Shown: positions 1-8,025 of the stretch, piece by piece
Layout of the letters: each line of letters opens with the position of its first letter
How positions within the stretch are numbered: the first letter of the stretch is position 1
The notes under the pieces: generated by a model
The model's database searches: none
The model's input: the letters and a program-made list of their open reading frames with translations, nothing else
What the model was told of the DNA's origin: nothing
Position numbers and translations under genes: made by a program
Source of the DNA: Pseudomonadota bacterium
Lineage (GTDB): Bacteria; Chloroflexota; Ktedonobacteria; Ktedonobacterales; JADMIN01
Assembly (NCBI GenBank): GCA_021324535.1
Contig: JAJPIU010000050.1
Coordinates: 1-50,332, forward strand
Length of the DNA: 50,332 nt
Reading direction: 5' to 3'

Positions 1-190
1 AATACCCCGTCGGACGCCGCAAGTATAACACGACACATCACACGCGGCAAGCGCATAGGCGAAATGGGCAGCGTACTCTCTCAAAAGAGAACAATGTTGC
101 AAAACGTCTGCAAGATTAACGTATCCTTCTCACTATGATAATTCTGCAACAGCGTTGCAAAATTGAGAGCAATAGAGGTAAACCACTAGA
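1..190. other. Leader region upstream of menC
   Basis: No gene is visible in the first 190 bases. The last 80 hold AT-rich promoter-like sequence (TATGATAAT at 134-142, a possible -10 without a convincing -35) and the TGCAAC/GTTGCA inverted repeat listed separately. An AGAGGTA ribosome-binding-like stretch at 174-180 precedes the menC start. Confidence 0.5.
145..159. promoter_or_regulatory. Candidate operator upstream of menC
   Basis: TGCAAC-AGC-GTTGCA is a perfect 6-bp inverted repeat placed directly after the possible -10 of the menC promoter. A related TTGCA...TGCAA pair lies at 98-113. The position is typical of a repressor site, but no adjacent regulator gene identifies the binding protein. 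Confidence 0.35.
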
Positions 191-1351
191 ATGAAGCCAA
201 TACCTACCTCCGTCACCCCTACACCATCCATCGGGCGCATCATACGCGCCGAGGCATTGCGCATGGGGCTGAAGCTGCGCGAACCGTTCGTTACGCCGGT
301 GGGCGCTCTCAGCCAAAAGGATGCGCTGCTCGTCCGGCTGACCACTGCGGATGGCGCCGTCGGCTATGGCGAGTCCGGCGCGCTTCCCACGCCCTCCTAT
401 AGCCCCGAATACATCGAGACCGCCTGGGATGCTCTCACCCGCTTTCTGCTGTCTGCGCTCGTTGGCCAAACCTACAGCTCCACAGACGACGTGACGACCA
501 CCTGGGCATGGATGCGCGGCCACCACTTCGCCAAGGTCGCGCCTGAGGCGGCGTGCTGGCATATCCTGGCGCAGCGCGCAGACCAGCCCTTGCGCGCGCT
601 CTGGGGCGGCTCACGCCAGCGCATCGAGATCGGCGCCGTGCTGGGAATAGCGCCGACGATAGAGGAGATGCTTGATAGCGTAGAGAAGGCATTGGCGCAG
701 GGCTATCGCCGCCTGAAGCTCAAGATCGCGCCGGGGCGAGATGTCGCGCCGATTGCGGCAATTCGCCAGCGATTCGGCGACATCACCCTGATGGCCGACG
801 CCAACTCCACCTATAGGCTGACCGACCTACCCATCCTACGCCAGCTTGACGACTACAACCTGCTGATGATCGAGCAGCCACTCGGCGCAGACGACATCAT
901 TGATCATGCACTGCTGCAGGCGCAGATCAAGACACCGATCTGCCTGGACGAGAGCATCCTCACGCTCGACGACGCGCGCCACGCCATCGCGCTGGGCGCC
1001 TGCCGCATCATCAACGTCAAGCCGCCGCGCGTGGGGGGCTTTGGGACGGCCTTGCGCATCGCGGAATACGCCCACGCTCAGGGCATCGGCGTCTGGTGCG
1101 GCGGCATGTTCGAGACCGGGATCGGCAAGGCGTTCAACGCGCAGCTCTGCGCCGCCCCCGCATTCACCTTCCCCGCCGACAACGCCGGTTCACACAGCTA
1201 CTACGACCATGATTTGCTCATGCCAGACGATCCCATTCGCATAGACGCCGACTCGCACATCACACTGCCCGACGCGCCCGGCCTGGGCTGGCGCATTGAC
1301 GAAGACGCCATTGAGCGGCTCACAACGCAACGCGCTGTCTTCGAGGGGTGA
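191..1351 (+). CDS. menC: o-Succinylbenzoate synthase / N-succinylamino-acid racemase (enolase superfamily)
   Basis: A 386-residue cytoplasmic enzyme of the muconate-lactonizing subgroup of the enolase superfamily. The family dehydrates SHCHC to o-succinylbenzoate in menaquinone synthesis or racemises N-succinylamino acids, and many members do both. Visible catalytic elements are the KxK pair K176/K178, metal ligands D203 (MADAN), E228 (MIEQPL) and D253 (CLDES), and the opposite-face lysine K277 (NVKPPRVGG). The C-terminal WCGGMFETGIG block is typical of the MenC/NSAR branch rather than mandelate racemase. The N terminus is about a dozen residues longer than usual; the AGAGGTA upstream supports this start. 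No other menaquinone gene is nearby, so biosynthesis versus racemase cannot be settled from context. Family assignment is secure; the exact substrate is inferred. Confidence 0.88.
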   Translation: MKPIPTSVTPTPSIGRIIRAEALRMGLKLREPFVTPVGALSQKDALLVRLTTADGAVGYGESGALPTPSYSPEYIETAWDALTRFLLSALVGQTYSSTDDVTTTWAWMRGHHFAKVAPEAACWHILAQRADQPLRALWGGSRQRIEIGAVLGIAPTIEEMLDSVEKALAQGYRRLKLKIAPGRDVAPIAAIRQRFGDITLMADANSTYRLTDLPILRQLDDYNLLMIEQPLGADDIIDHALLQAQIKTPICLDESILTLDDARHAIALGACRIINVKPPRVGGFGTALRIAEYAHAQGIGVWCGGMFETGIGKAFNAQLCAAPAFTFPADNAGSHSYYDHDLLMPDDPIRIDADSHITLPDAPGLGWRIDEDAIERLTTQRAVFEG

Positions 1352-1497
1352 ACCCGTGCTACAATCCGCATGACGCCCGTTGTCTGCCGCCACTTCACGT
1401 AGCGCCGCGCTCCTGGGCGGCGAGTCCCTGCTATACCGGACATATTGCGATGTACGTGATGTCGTATCCAATGTTCATAAGAGAGGATCACATCCTA

Positions 1498-2022
1498 ATG
1501 CCAACACGCGCCGAAATCATTGACATCCTGACCACCAACCGTGAGAAGCTGCTGGCGCGCTACCGCTCGTTCACGCCAGAGGAGCTTGAGCGCGTCTGCA
1601 CGCAGAGCGAGGCGCCCGACGGCTCACCATGGAACGCGAAAGATCACCTCTCGCACCTGGCGAACGTCGAACGCGCCTTCGTGTGGATGATCAACCGCGC
1701 GCTGGCCGGGCATCCCGATCCCACTGGCTTCAAGCGACTCGGTGAGCGCCCCGCCATCCTCAGCTACATTCACAACCGCAACCAGAAGGTGATGGCCGAA
1801 CACCACCACGACGACCTGGAAACGCTGCTGGCCGATCTTGCCGCCGCCCGCAGCGAAACGCTGAAGCTGCTGGACTCGCTGGCCGATGAGCAACTGGCGA
1901 CGCCTGTCCCCGGCGATCAGTGGACGGATGGCACGGTTGGCGGACTCTTCACCGTCCCTGGCCACCACGACGCGATGCACCTCAACTGGGTAGAAGAAGG
2001 CTTGCGCAAGCCAGTCGCATAA
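1498..2022 (+). CDS. DinB/YfiT-like four-helix protein (ClbS/DfsB type)
   Basis: A 174-residue protein with the DinB-like helical-bundle pattern: an N-terminal helix (EIIDILTTNREKLLARY), a His-rich second helix (KDHLSHLANVERAF) and a C-terminal HHDAMHLNWVEEGL helix that together would supply the histidine metal site. ClbS/DfsB-type members of this superfamily have been linked to handling of reactive metabolites or thiol chemistry; the specific role here is unknown. The open frame extends upstream to a GTG at 1348, but the ATG at 1498 follows GAGAGG (1481-1486) and begins exactly at the conserved domain, so it is preferred. A second, distant DinB gene lies at 47172-47672. Confidence 0.75.
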   Translation: MPTRAEIIDILTTNREKLLARYRSFTPEELERVCTQSEAPDGSPWNAKDHLSHLANVERAFVWMINRALAGHPDPTGFKRLGERPAILSYIHNRNQKVMAEHHHDDLETLLADLAAARSETLKLLDSLADEQLATPVPGDQWTDGTVGGLFTVPGHHDAMHLNWVEEGLRKPVA

Positions 2023-2042
2023 CATAAAGAGATCAAATACCC

Positions 2043-2071
2043 CTTGACAAATACCTCCCTCGCTGGTACAC
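2043..2071 (+). promoter_or_regulatory. Sigma-70-type promoter of the TetR gene
   Basis: TTGACA (2043-2048), a 17-bp spacer and TACACT (2066-2071) form a near-consensus housekeeping promoter. The TetR operator at 2086-2103 overlaps the expected transcription start. The same GGTACACT -10 element occurs in the tRNA-Val promoter. Confidence 0.75.
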
Positions 2072-2085
2072 TTGTCAATAATCAT

Positions 2086-2103
2086 TGAGTGAGCGTTCAA
2101 CCA
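2086..2103. promoter_or_regulatory. Predicted TetR operator, copy 1
   Basis: TGAGTGA-gcg-TTCAacca. Its left half and spacing match the more perfect site at 2821-2838 upstream of the ABC operon. Its place just after the -10 suggests that the TetR protein represses its own gene. Confidence 0.6.
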
Positions 2104-2116
2104 ATCAGGAAGCGGT

Positions 2117-2785
2117 ATGGCCCAACCGGAGACAAGACCTGAATCCAGAGATGAGCGGCGCACGCCGACCAGCCGCGAACAACAGGCCGAGCAGCGGCGC
2201 AACCAGCTCATAGACATCGCGCTTGATCTGTTTTCCGAGAAAGGAGTGGATGGCGCAACCATCAAAGAGATCGCCGCGCAGGCCGATGTGGCGCAGGGCC
2301 TCGTCTACCACTATTTCGACAGCAAAGAGGCCCTGCTGCTGGCCGTGATCGAACGGCATGGCCCCTTTGCGCCGTTGCGCGTGTTGCTCGCGCAGGCGTT
2401 TTCTCAGCCCATACATGAGGGGCTTCACACACTGGCGCATGGTGTCTATCGCATTATGAGCGAGCGCAAAAAGCTCCTGCGAATCGTGCTGCACGAGGCG
2501 ATGCTGCGACCGGAGATGCGCCAAATCCTGCTCGGCGTGCGCGCGCAATTGATGACGACTGTCGGCGCGTATCTCGATACGCGCATCGCCCAGGGCGAGC
2601 TACGCTCGCACAATACCGAGGTGACGATGCACACCTTAGCAGTGACCATCGGTTCGCTCGTGCTCGCCGGATTCCCACCCGATCCCTTTCTTGACGACTT
2701 GGTAGACACGCTGCTCAACGGCATAAGCGCCGTGCCTACTCACGGCGTACAGCCAGATGACACACAGACAAAGACAAACGCCTGA
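2117..2785 (+). CDS. TetR/AcrR family transcriptional repressor
   Basis: A 222-residue one-component regulator. Residues about 25-75 form the TetR DNA-binding domain, with the typical LDLFSEKGVDGATIKEIAAQADVAQGLVYHYF pattern abbreviated here as AQADVAQGLVYHYF; the remainder is the helical ligand-binding and dimerisation domain. It has its own strong promoter and lies 75 bp before an ABC-2 exporter. Matching inverted repeats upstream of both units argue that it represses itself and the exporter, released by a ligand that the pump removes. The ligand cannot be read from sequence. Family confidence is high; target assignment is inferred from the operators. Confidence 0.9.
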   Translation: MAQPETRPESRDERRTPTSREQQAEQRRNQLIDIALDLFSEKGVDGATIKEIAAQADVAQGLVYHYFDSKEALLLAVIERHGPFAPLRVLLAQAFSQPIHEGLHTLAHGVYRIMSERKKLLRIVLHEAMLRPEMRQILLGVRAQLMTTVGAYLDTRIAQGELRSHNTEVTMHTLAVTIGSLVLAGFPPDPFLDDLVDTLLNGISAVPTHGVQPDDTQTKTNA

Positions 2786-2820
2786 GAAGAACGCCAGCAT
2801 CTTTTTTTTAACGTTTTGGC

Positions 2821-2838
2821 TGAGTGACTATTCACTCA
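2821..2838. promoter_or_regulatory. Predicted TetR operator, copy 2
   Basis: TGAGTGA-cTa-TTCACTCA, a perfect 7-bp inverted repeat in the leader of the ABC operon, 8 bases before its ribosome-binding site. It shares half-site and 3-bp spacer with the site at 2086-2103. Confidence 0.7.
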
Positions 2839-2860
2839 ATTTGTACAGGGAGGATAATCC

Positions 2861-3697
2861 ATGACAACCCCTGAAACGCAATCCATCCAGGCGGCCTCAG
2901 CCAACACAGCCGCCGCAGCGCGAGACACAGCCAACGCGCCGATCAGCCTGAGGCATGTCGTGAAAGTCTTTGGCAGGGCGCGCGCGCTCGACGATGTGAG
3001 CTTCGACGTGGCGACTGGCGAGACCTTTGGCCTGATCGGCCCCAACGGTTCCGGCAAGACAACACTGATTCGCACCCTCTTGGGTTTGACGAAGCCCACC
3101 AGCGGACAGGTACGTGTGCTTGGCCGCGCCATGCCCGATCACCGAGTGGCGCGCTCCATCGGCTACATGACGCAATCGAGCGCGCTTTACAACGAACTGA
3201 GCGTGCGTGAGAACGTTAGATTTTTCGCCTCGCTCTATGGGCTGAGCGGTCAGCGCCTGCACAACCGCATTGACGAAACGCTGGCGCTGGTTGACCTGAC
3301 CGAACGCGCGCACTCGCCCGTGCAGACGCTCAGTGGCGGCATGCGACAGCGCGTCTCGCTGGCCTGTGCGCTCACCCATCAGCCGCGCCTGGTCTTCCTC
3401 GATGAGCCGACGGTCGGTATTGACCCTGAGCTGCGCCTGTTCTTCTGGGACTACTTCGCCAAACTAAACGCGCAGGGCGTGACGATCATCGTCTCAACCC
3501 ATCACCTCGACGAGGCGAAACGCTGCCATCGGCTGGCGCTGCTGCGCTTCGGCAAGCTGCTCGCCGTGGATACACCCGACGACCTGCTGCGTCGTTCTGG
3601 CGCCGAGGATTTCGACCACGCCTTCCTGTATTACGCCAGCCGCGACGAGCAGGAGCTTCAGGCGCTCCAGGCGCAACAACCGGCGCAATCGGCATAA
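2861..3697 (+). CDS. ABC transporter ATP-binding protein (drug/ABC-2 exporter type)
   Basis: A 278-residue nucleotide-binding subunit energising the permease encoded next. Walker A GPNGSGKTT is at 60-68, Q-loop Q105, signature LSGGM at 157-161, Walker B LVFLDEP at 177-183 and switch histidine H214. The sequence belongs to the CcmA/DrrA-like group that partners ABC-2 permeases in export of drugs, lipids or polysaccharides. About 27 Ala/Thr-rich residues precede the domain. AGGGAGG at 2847-2853 supports the ATG. It is 12 bases from the permease gene, so they form one operon under the TetR operator at 2821-2838. The substrate is unknown. Confidence 0.92.
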   Translation: MTTPETQSIQAASANTAAAARDTANAPISLRHVVKVFGRARALDDVSFDVATGETFGLIGPNGSGKTTLIRTLLGLTKPTSGQVRVLGRAMPDHRVARSIGYMTQSSALYNELSVRENVRFFASLYGLSGQRLHNRIDETLALVDLTERAHSPVQTLSGGMRQRVSLACALTHQPRLVFLDEPTVGIDPELRLFFWDYFAKLNAQGVTIIVSTHHLDEAKRCHRLALLRFGKLLAVDTPDDLLRRSGAEDFDHAFLYYASRDEQELQALQAQQPAQSA

Positions 3698-3709
3698 AGG
3701 AGAACGCTC

Positions 3710-4960
3710 ATGGCGACCACCGATACCACTCCCACCACTGAAACAACGCCAGCCGCGCCGTCGGCCACACCCGCCCTATCAAACCCGCCAAAAGCCGCGC
3801 GGTTTCAGCCTGTCCGCCGGACACTGGCGCTGGCGCTGCGCATTATCGGCCAGTTCCGGCGCGACCCCCGCACGCTCGCTCTGCTCTTCATTGCGCCGCT
3901 GCTGGTGATGACCGTGCTCAAGTTCGCGCTCGACAGCAGCGCGACCAGCCTGACGCTAGCCATCGTCGCGCCAAGCGGCCAGGCGGGCGTCGCGCTCACC
4001 GATCAACTATCGAAAGAGTTGAAGGCGCAGGCAGGCGTCACGGTCAAGACCATCTCCGCCGATCAGGTGGATTCCACACTCAAGGCCAACGACGCCGACG
4101 GTGTGCTGATCTTCCCCAGCGATTTCTTCGCCCAGGAGGCGCAGGGACAATCGCCAACCGTCACGCTGCGGCTGGAAGGCTCTGACCCCACCGCAGCGCA
4201 ACACTTGAAACAGGTGGTGGCGCTGCTCGTTGGCTCGCTCGCGGCGCCATCCCCAAACGCGACGGGAGCCAGTCCCGGCCAGCCAACCGGCGCAGGAGCA
4301 AACGCGCCACATGCCAACGTCTCGCTCACCACCACCTATCTCTACGGCGGCCCGCAATATACGGCGACCGACGCGCTCGCGCCGCTGCTGATTGGCCTGT
4401 TCGCCTTTATCTTCGTCTTCCTGCTGGCCTCGGTCGCCTTTCTGCGCGAACGCTCGCAGGGCACGCTCGAACGCCTGATGGTCTCGCCGCTCAGCCGCAC
4501 AGAACTGGTAATCGGCTACGTGCTCGGCTTTACCATCTTCGCGTTCCTGCAATCGCTACTGATCCTGCTCTTTGTGATCTATGTGCTGCGCGTGCATTAC
4601 GCGGGCAACCTCTGGCTGCTCTTCCTGGTGACGCTGACGTTGACGATTGGCGGAGTGAACATGGGTATCTTCGCCTCATCGTTCGCGCGCAACGAGCTTC
4701 AGGTGGTGCAGTTCATTCCGCTGTTGCTGGCGCCGCAGATATTGCTGGCGGGCATCTTCTTTCCGGTGAGCACGCTACCCATCGTGCTGAAGCAGATCGC
4801 CTACATCCTGCCGCTGACCTATGCCAACTTCGCCTTGCAGGACGTGATGATCAAAGGATTGGGCTTCGGCGACATCTGGCCCGATCTGCTCTTCCTGGTA
4901 GGCTTCGCCATCCTGATGATCATTGGCGCCGCCTTCTCGCTCCGGCAGGAAAAGGTGTAG
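3710..4960 (+). CDS. ABC-2 family exporter permease
   Basis: A 416-residue membrane subunit of the exporter. A Thr/Pro/Ala-rich cytoplasmic tail (1-35) leads to a first membrane helix around 58-72 (TLALLFIAPLLVMTVLKF). A large external domain of roughly 150 residues follows, with a low-complexity ATGASPGQPTGAGA linker, and then five hydrophobic helices from about 225 to the end. The ERSQGTLERLMVSPLSRTEL cytoplasmic loop is characteristic of ABC2_membrane_3 permeases. AAAGGAG lies just upstream of the start. Co-transcription with the ATPase and TetR control support a drug or toxic-metabolite efflux role; the substrate is not predictable. Confidence 0.9.
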   Translation: MATTDTTPTTETTPAAPSATPALSNPPKAARFQPVRRTLALALRIIGQFRRDPRTLALLFIAPLLVMTVLKFALDSSATSLTLAIVAPSGQAGVALTDQLSKELKAQAGVTVKTISADQVDSTLKANDADGVLIFPSDFFAQEAQGQSPTVTLRLEGSDPTAAQHLKQVVALLVGSLAAPSPNATGASPGQPTGAGANAPHANVSLTTTYLYGGPQYTATDALAPLLIGLFAFIFVFLLASVAFLRERSQGTLERLMVSPLSRTELVIGYVLGFTIFAFLQSLLILLFVIYVLRVHYAGNLWLLFLVTLTLTIGGVNMGIFASSFARNELQVVQFIPLLLAPQILLAGIFFPVSTLPIVLKQIAYILPLTYANFALQDVMIKGLGFGDIWPDLLFLVGFAILMIIGAAFSLRQEKV

Positions 4961-4967
4961 CAAAATC

Positions 4968-5030
4968 GGCGGGCGCGTGAACGCGCGCCTGGAGGCGCTG
5001 TGCGCCACAAAGGCCGCCTACGCGGCCTAA
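4968..5030 (-). repeat. Repeat family A, copy A5 (reverse orientation)
   Basis: Starts eight bases after the permease stop. Read on the minus strand it shows the family layout: hairpin GGCCGC-GTAG-GCGGCC, the linker TTTGTGGCGCA, then a GGCGCG...CGCGCC-type second hairpin. The first stem differs from copies A1 and A2 by paired changes that keep the base pairing. Confidence 0.7.
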
Positions 5031-5044
5031 TCCTCAAGCGGAAA

Positions 5045-5076
5045 CAAGAGTGACTCTTATCCAGGGGTCACTCTTG
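5045..5076. other. Perfect 10-bp inverted repeat
   Basis: CAAGAGTGAC (5045-5054) and GTCACTCTTG (5067-5076) are exact inverse complements around a 12-base loop. There is no T-run, so it is not a canonical terminator. It may stabilise the exporter mRNA 3' end or be a protein-binding site. Confidence 0.45.
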
Positions 5077-5174
5077 CCAAGAAGTGACAACCCCAAACAC
5101 GTACCTCCGTACCTGGCAGCGCATGTCACCATAATCAAACACACCATCGAGATTGAGAACACCCCAATCGAGTA

Positions 5175-5203
5175 CCGCCGTTCTCCAGAGCGGCCCCACG
5201 TCG
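5175..5203. repeat. Repeat family C, copy 1
   Basis: Contains GCCGTTCTCCAGAGCGGCCCC, read as hairpin CCGTTCT-cc-AGAGCGG with one G-T pair, followed by acGTCG. An almost identical copy sits at 37518-37545. Confidence 0.6.
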
Positions 5204-5350
5204 CATGCCCACAACGTTCTCCGCCATACGCATCCCTCTTCTCCTCTGCTCCACAGCGCCTCGCGCCATATTACGTCATGCTACAATGAAAACCAAACGC
5301 ATCTCATCACCATAAGCAATCCAGCCAACACAACGGGAGGCCATAGACCT

Positions 5351-5458
5351 ATGCTTACCTCCGGTGGCATGTTCTTCACCTCGCTCTACTTCTATGGCTT
5401 GCTGGCGTTGCGCCAGCATTGGCCGAACGCGCCCGCCAGAGATCGCGCTTGCAAATGA
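5351..5458 (+). CDS. Small hydrophobic ORF upstream of and coupled to the next
   Basis: A 35-codon ORF with a clear GGGAGG ribosome-binding site (5335-5340) and one hydrophobic stretch (GGMFFTSLYFYGLLALR, residues 5-21), so probably one membrane segment. Its TGA overlaps the ATG of the next ORF in the classical ATGA arrangement, suggesting translational coupling. It was not recognised as a known family. Alternatively, it and the next ORF are the two halves of one small membrane protein broken by a frameshift near 5420-5458. Confidence 0.4.
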   Translation: MLTSGGMFFTSLYFYGLLALRQHWPNAPARDRACK

Positions 5459-5670
5459 TCGCTTCGCCTGTCTTATTTCCATTTTTAGTCATAGGGATGC
5501 TCCTCATGTATATGGTCTTTCTTGCAAATTCCGAACTGGTTTTTGGCGGGCTGTTTCTAGGCATCCCCTTCCTGCTTATGGGAATGGCAGGAATCACATA
5601 TATCTATTCCGCGACCGAGCGCTTATGGAAACTCATCCCTTTGCCGAAAGAGGGAAAACAGACGGAGTAA
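5455..5670 (+). CDS. Small two-helix membrane protein of unknown function
   Basis: A 71-residue product with two long hydrophobic segments (about 4-26 VLFPFLVIGMLLMYMVFLAN and 32-52 GGLFLGIPFLLMGMAGITYI) and a charged tail ending KEGKQTE. The ATG at 5455 has no ribosome-binding site of its own but overlaps the preceding stop (ATGA), so translation would depend on the upstream ORF. A TTG start at 5419 would add 12 basic residues. No homologous family was recognised. It may be a genuine small membrane protein or the 3' part of a frameshifted gene. Confidence 0.45.
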   Translation: MIASPVLFPFLVIGMLLMYMVFLANSELVFGGLFLGIPFLLMGMAGITYIYSATERLWKLIPLPKEGKQTE

Positions 5671-5825
5671 GGTTAGGGGGATCGTGCTTGGGCAAGAAGG
5701 CATGTAAGGCAAGATGCGCCTGCGGGCGCGGGGCAGCCAGGGACGGCGGCGGTACTCTTTGGCGCCCGTCGCACGCCGAACACTATCGCTTGCCCCATGC
5801 GATTCCCTCTGCCCCGCGCTCTCCA

Positions 5826-5881
5826 GTCCGCGTAGGCGGACTTCGTGGCGTAGCCCGTAGGCGCGGTTTTAACCGCCCGCC
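5826..5881 (+). repeat. Repeat family A, copy A1 (overlaps ftsH stop)
   Basis: Begins with hairpin GTCCGC-GTAG-GCGGAC, then TTCGTGGCGTAGCCC, then GGCGCGGTTTTAACCGCC. The second palindrome reads GGCGGTTAA on the minus strand and provides the last Gly-Gly codons and the TAA stop of ftsH at 5869-5871. Confidence 0.75.
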
Positions 5882-7848
5882 GTTCCCACCGCATGGCCAT
5901 TCTGGCTGGCCAGCGCCGCCACAGTAGCCACTGCCTTGACCGGCTCAGCCTTCACACTGGCCGCCAGCGCATGCGACGTAGGACGCTCGTCTTCGAGTTC
6001 CGTCAGCCCGTCTGGCAGCGGCTCGGTGAAGAGCGCCTCGAACTCCGGCCCTTCGAGCATCTCCTGCTGGATCAGCCGCTCACTGATGAGGATCAGGCGC
6101 CCCTTGTGCAGGGTGAGCGTGCGCTCAGCGGTAGCAAGCGCCTCCCGCACGATCTGGCTGACCTCTTCGTCAATCTGGCGCGCGGTCTCTTCGCTGTAGT
6201 TGCGTTGTTCGCTGATCTCGCGCCCCAGGAAGGGAGAGCTTTCCTTCTTGCCAAGCTGCAACGGGCCAATGCGCTCGCTCATGCCATATTCCGTCACCAT
6301 CTTGCGGGCAAGCTCCGTCACCCGCTCGATGTCGTTCGAGGCGCCCGTGGTCACCTCGCCAAAGATCATCTTCTCAGCAGCATGGCCGCCCAGCGCAAAC
6401 GCCAGGAAATCCTTGAACTGCGAACGACTCCACAGCGACCGGTCTTCATCCGGCACAAGGCGCGTATAGCCGCCCATTGACCCACGCGAAACAATCGAGA
6501 CCTTATGTACAGGATCGCACTTCGGCAGCACACGCGCCACCAGCGCGTGCCCCACCTCGTGATAAGCCGTCACCGCCTTCTCACGCTCACTGATCACACG
6601 GCTCTTGCGCGCTGGCCCGGCCACCACGCGATCCACCGCCTCCTCGATCTCCTGAGCGGTGATCACTTGCTTGCTGGCGCGCGCCGTCAGGATCGCCGCC
6701 TCGTTGAGCAGGTTTTGCAGATCGGCGCCGGAGAAGCCTGCCGTCTGGCGCGCAATCGCCTCCATATCCACGGATGGGTCTATCGGCTTGCCACGCGCAT
6801 GCACCGCAAGGATCGCCAGCCGCCCGCGCACATCCGGCTTATCCAGCGTCACCTGGCGGTCAAAGCGCCCAGGCCGTAGCAGCGCCGGATCGAGCACGTC
6901 GGGGCGGTTGGTCGCCGCCATCACGATGACGTTGGTGGTGGAGTCGAAGCCGTCCATCTCCACAAGCATCTGATTGAGCGTCTGTTCGCGCTCATCATGC
7001 GAGCCGCCCAGGCCAGCGCCGCGCTGGCGCCCCACTGCGTCAATCTCGTCCACAAAGACAATGCACGGCGCGTTTTTCTTGGCCTGCTCGAAGAGGTCAC
7101 GTACGCGGCTGGCGCCGACACCAACGAACATCTCGACGAACTCGGAGCCGCTGATACTATAGAACGGCACACCGGCCTCACCGGCGACCGCCCGCGAGAC
7201 CAGCGTCTTGCCCGTCCCCGGTGAGCCAATCAGCAGCACCCCCTTGGGGATGCGTGCGCCAAGCGCCGCGAACTTCGCCGGATACTTCAGAAACTCGACG
7301 ATCTCCTGAAGCTCGAACTTTGCCTCATCCACCCCCGCGACATCGGCGAAGGTGACTGATGGCTTGTCCTGCATAAACATGCGGGCGCGACTCTTGCCAA
7401 ACGAAAGCGCCTGGCCGTTCATGCCCCCCAGCCGCCGCAGGAGGAAATAGCCAAGCCCAACAAGTGTCGCCACCAGGAGGAGCGTCAGCAAGAAGTTCCA
7501 GATGCTCGCCCATGGGCTAGGAGCGACATACGAAACACGCAGCACATGAGGATTATCGTAGGCAATGCCATTGTCGCGTTTGAGGGTATCGCCCAGCGAG
7601 AAGCCCGGCCCAATAGAGGTAGCCATCGTCTGCGCGCCGGGCCGTTCGAGCGTCAGCGTTGAGGTATCAACGAGAAGTGTGTCTACCTTTTTGTGCGCAA
7701 TGTCGCTTTTGATGGTGGCCAACATGGTAGATAGGTCTACATTCTGTGGCTGACTGCGCTGTTGTATGACGACGATCACAACAATGGCCGCTAACGCAAT
7801 CGCTACCAACAGCGCAACGTTGCCGCGTGTCCACCGAAACTTGCCCAT
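5869..7848 (-). CDS. ftsH: ATP-dependent zinc metalloprotease FtsH
   Basis: A 659-residue membrane-anchored AAA+ protease that extracts and degrades membrane and short-lived regulatory proteins as a hexamer. Two membrane helices (10-28 and 113-137) flank a small external domain. The AAA+ module has Walker A GSPGTGKT (208-215), Walker [10 protein letters not shown] (263-271) and second region of homology RPGRFDR (326-331 region). The zinc site HEVGH is at about 430-434. TTGGAGG supports the ATG. Length is normal. The C-terminal tail after the protease domain is Ala-rich and ends inside a family A repeat, so the last residues and the stop are repeat-derived. It lies 177 bp downstream of the antiporter gene on the same strand and probably has its own promoter. 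Confidence 0.97.
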   Translation of the reverse strand: MGKFRWTRGNVALLVAIALAAIVVIVVIQQRSQPQNVDLSTMLATIKSDIAHKKVDTLLVDTSTLTLERPGAQTMATSIGPGFSLGDTLKRDNGIAYDNPHVLRVSYVAPSPWASIWNFLLTLLLVATLVGLGYFLLRRLGGMNGQALSFGKSRARMFMQDKPSVTFADVAGVDEAKFELQEIVEFLKYPAKFAALGARIPKGVLLIGSPGTGKTLVSRAVAGEAGVPFYSISGSEFVEMFVGVGASRVRDLFEQAKKNAPCIVFVDEIDAVGRQRGAGLGGSHDEREQTLNQMLVEMDGFDSTTNVIVMAATNRPDVLDPALLRPGRFDRQVTLDKPDVRGRLAILAVHARGKPIDPSVDMEAIARQTAGFSGADLQNLLNEAAILTARASKQVITAQEIEEAVDRVVAGPARKSRVISEREKAVTAYHEVGHALVARVLPKCDPVHKVSIVSRGSMGGYTRLVPDEDRSLWSRSQFKDFLAFALGGHAAEKMIFGEVTTGASNDIERVTELARKMVTEYGMSERIGPLQLGKKESSPFLGREISEQRNYSEETARQIDEEVSQIVREALATAERTLTLHKGRLILISERLIQQEMLEGPEFEALFTEPLPDGLTELEDERPTSHALAASVKAEPVKAVATVAALASQNGHAVGTAGG

Positions 7849-8025
7849 ACGTGTGTGGCCTCCAATGTGGTCTTTTCTGCATTGTGCCCAATGTCACTCA
7901 TTGCCGCTCATTGCGCCTGGCGCCGCTCGATGTCCTCATGCCTGCCAGACGGTGTAGCTATGATGTAGCTAGAGAGAAATGTGTCGTGTCTACAGTATCG
8001 CATCTTCAGTCTCAGGACTACCTGA

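Larger units (their letters stand above)
4961..5350. other. Intergenic region with three structured elements
   Basis: No convincing gene. It contains a reverse-oriented copy of repeat family A (4968-5030), a perfect 10-bp hairpin (5045-5076) and one copy of repeat family C (5175-5203). GGGAGG at 5335-5340 is the ribosome-binding site of the small ORF that follows. Confidence 0.6.

Noticed and set aside
1348-1497. Extended start of the first DinB gene at GTG 1348
   Set aside because: The added 50 residues have no domain similarity and overlap the menC stop; the ATG at 1498 has a ribosome-binding site and starts at the conserved domain.
5364-5927. A 187-codon plus-strand frame across the small ORFs and the ftsH end
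   Set aside because: It crosses the family A repeat and the ftsH 3' end, is Arg/Gly/Cys-rich and has no start site.
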